DNA of 64,000 nucleotides from Chryseobacterium polytrichastri. GTDB lineage: Bacteria > Bacteroidota > Bacteroidia > Flavobacteriales > Weeksellaceae. Both the position numbers and the translations under genes were made by a program. The stretch covers positions 33,665 through 97,664 of the forward strand of contig NZ_FRAV01000019.1 of assembly GCF_900142445.1 (NCBI RefSeq), given 5' to 3'. This document shows positions 63,707 to 64,000 of the stretch, piece after piece; the first letter of the stretch is position 1, and the number at the start of each line of letters is the position of its first letter. Below the pieces are notes generated by a model, which saw only the letters and a list, made by a program, of their open reading frames with translations, was not told the origin of the DNA and did no database searches.

Positions 63707-63729
63707 TTAAAAAATCTTTCCTATATTTG
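63701..63729 (+). promoter_or_regulatory. tRNA-His promoter
   Basis: TTG at 63701-63703, 18-base spacer, TATATTTG at 63722-63729, 13 bases before the mature tRNA 5' end. Exact consensus, partly within the last codons of bshB1. Confidence 0.8.
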
Positions 63730-63742
63730 CAGCACCAAAAAC

Positions 63743-63817
63743 GGTGATTGTAGCTCAGTTGGTTAGAGCGCCGGATTGTGGTTCCGGAGGTCGGGGGTTC
63801 GAGACCCCTCATTCACC
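63743..63817 (+). tRNA. tRNA-His (GUG anticodon)
   Basis: Cloverleaf with D arm TAGCTCAGTTGGTTAGAGC, anticodon arm CCGGA-TTGTGGT-TCCGG (GTG) and T arm GGGGG-TTCGAGA-CCCCT. An extra G at -1 before G1, opposite C73, is the histidine tRNA hallmark. The acceptor stem GTGATTG / CATTCAC leaves position 5-68 as a U-U mismatch. The encoded 3' end is CCCAC, so CCA is added after transcription. Confidence 0.95.
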
Positions 63818-63824
63818 CACATTT

Positions 63825-63856
63825 AAACACATTTTCTTTATTGAAGATGTGTTTTT
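63825..63856 (+). terminator. Terminator after tRNA-His
   Basis: AAACACAT pairs with ATGTGTTT, with an inner CTT/AAG extension, followed by a T-run (TTTTTTT). It begins 8 bases past the tRNA. Confidence 0.75.
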
Positions 63857-64000
63857 TTTATGTAATAATGCCAACGAAATAACTCGTATTTATAAAAATA
63901 TTGAGGGATCAGTTCCAAAACTTGGGGACTACGCAAAAAGTTTAGATAATCTAAAAAGGAAAAACGATTTATCTCGCACGCCTCTAAGTTGTAATCTGAA
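63849..64000 (+). CDS. Possible partial ORF running off the window
   Basis: An open frame from a GTG at 63849 to the window edge (about 50 codons, containing RIYKNIEGSVPKLGDYAKSL) has no stop and no ATG. It overlaps the tRNA terminator, so the true start, if real, is unclear. No family is recognised. It could be the beginning of an element next to the tRNA or non-coding. Confidence 0.2.
   Translation, partial: MFFLCNNANEITRIYKNIEGSVPKLGDYAKSLDNLKRKNDLSRTPLSCNL

Noticed and set aside
63849..64000. Integrase or mobile element next to tRNA-His
   Set aside because: No integrase motif, no inverted or direct repeats and no complete gene are visible before the window ends.

Overview
The window is AT-rich bacterial chromosome from a member of the Bacteroidota, most likely a Chryseobacterium-like flavobacterium (Weeksellaceae). 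The evidence is: cell-surface proteins ending in type IX secretion system (T9SS) type B sorting domains; promoters of the TTG-N18/21-TAnnTTTG form with no clear Shine-Dalgarno sequences; the gene orders yceD-rpmF-accB-accC and exbB-exbD-exbD-tonB; a bacillithiol deacetylase (bshB1); and very low GC. The genus is inferred from memory of such genomes. No rRNA, insertion sequence, CRISPR array or clear prophage was seen.

Layout. 1-9877 (minus): three tandem paralogous giant secreted proteins, the first cut by the window edge; the third carries four 83-residue repeats. 10086-14557: tsf, a small secreted protein, accA and gltX; gltX has an unusual insertion of about 75 residues beside its KMSKS-type motif. 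14906-26969: an accessory glycosyltransferase island, five glycosyltransferases plus a beta-propeller-like lipoprotein on plus, converging on five glycosyltransferase-like genes on minus. The minus arm appears to be transcribed from the promoter of rocD. 28328-32358 (minus): pdxA, yceD, rpmF, accB, accC. 32408-37419: ribE, an orphan histidine kinase and a tRNA-type methyltransferase (plus, overlapping), then ftsE and rpmH (minus) and nrnA (plus). 37522-46228 (minus): patatin, two lipoproteins, an alpha/beta hydrolase, a solitary ExbD, DsbD, a thioredoxin, an ECF sigma factor and tilS. 46316-53734: OmpA-like lipoprotein, a 51-residue protein, O-methyltransferase, NlpC/P60 peptidase, DUF1648 protein, kdtA, a hypothetical gene, a GT2 enzyme, an acyltransferase and a small lipoprotein. 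53911-63706 (plus): leuS; the exbB-exbD-exbD-tonB energising complex; a small membrane protein; a PstS-like lipoprotein; a TPR protein; bshB1. A tRNA-His lies at 63743.

How the genes fit together. Much of the window concerns the envelope: T9SS-exported surface proteins, surface glycan assembly (glycosyltransferases, Kdo transferase, acyltransferase), TonB energisation of outer-membrane transport, periplasmic thiol chemistry (DsbD, thioredoxin), and peptidoglycan-associated proteins. Housekeeping genes for translation, fatty-acid synthesis and cofactors are interspersed.

The best candidates for something undescribed are the glycosyltransferase island with its paralogous CgeB-like pair and Asp-box-like propeller lipoprotein, the GC-richer island just upstream of that lipoprotein, the tandem IgGFc-binding-like surface proteins, and the GltX insertion. 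All assignments come from reading sequence by eye; no database search was run.
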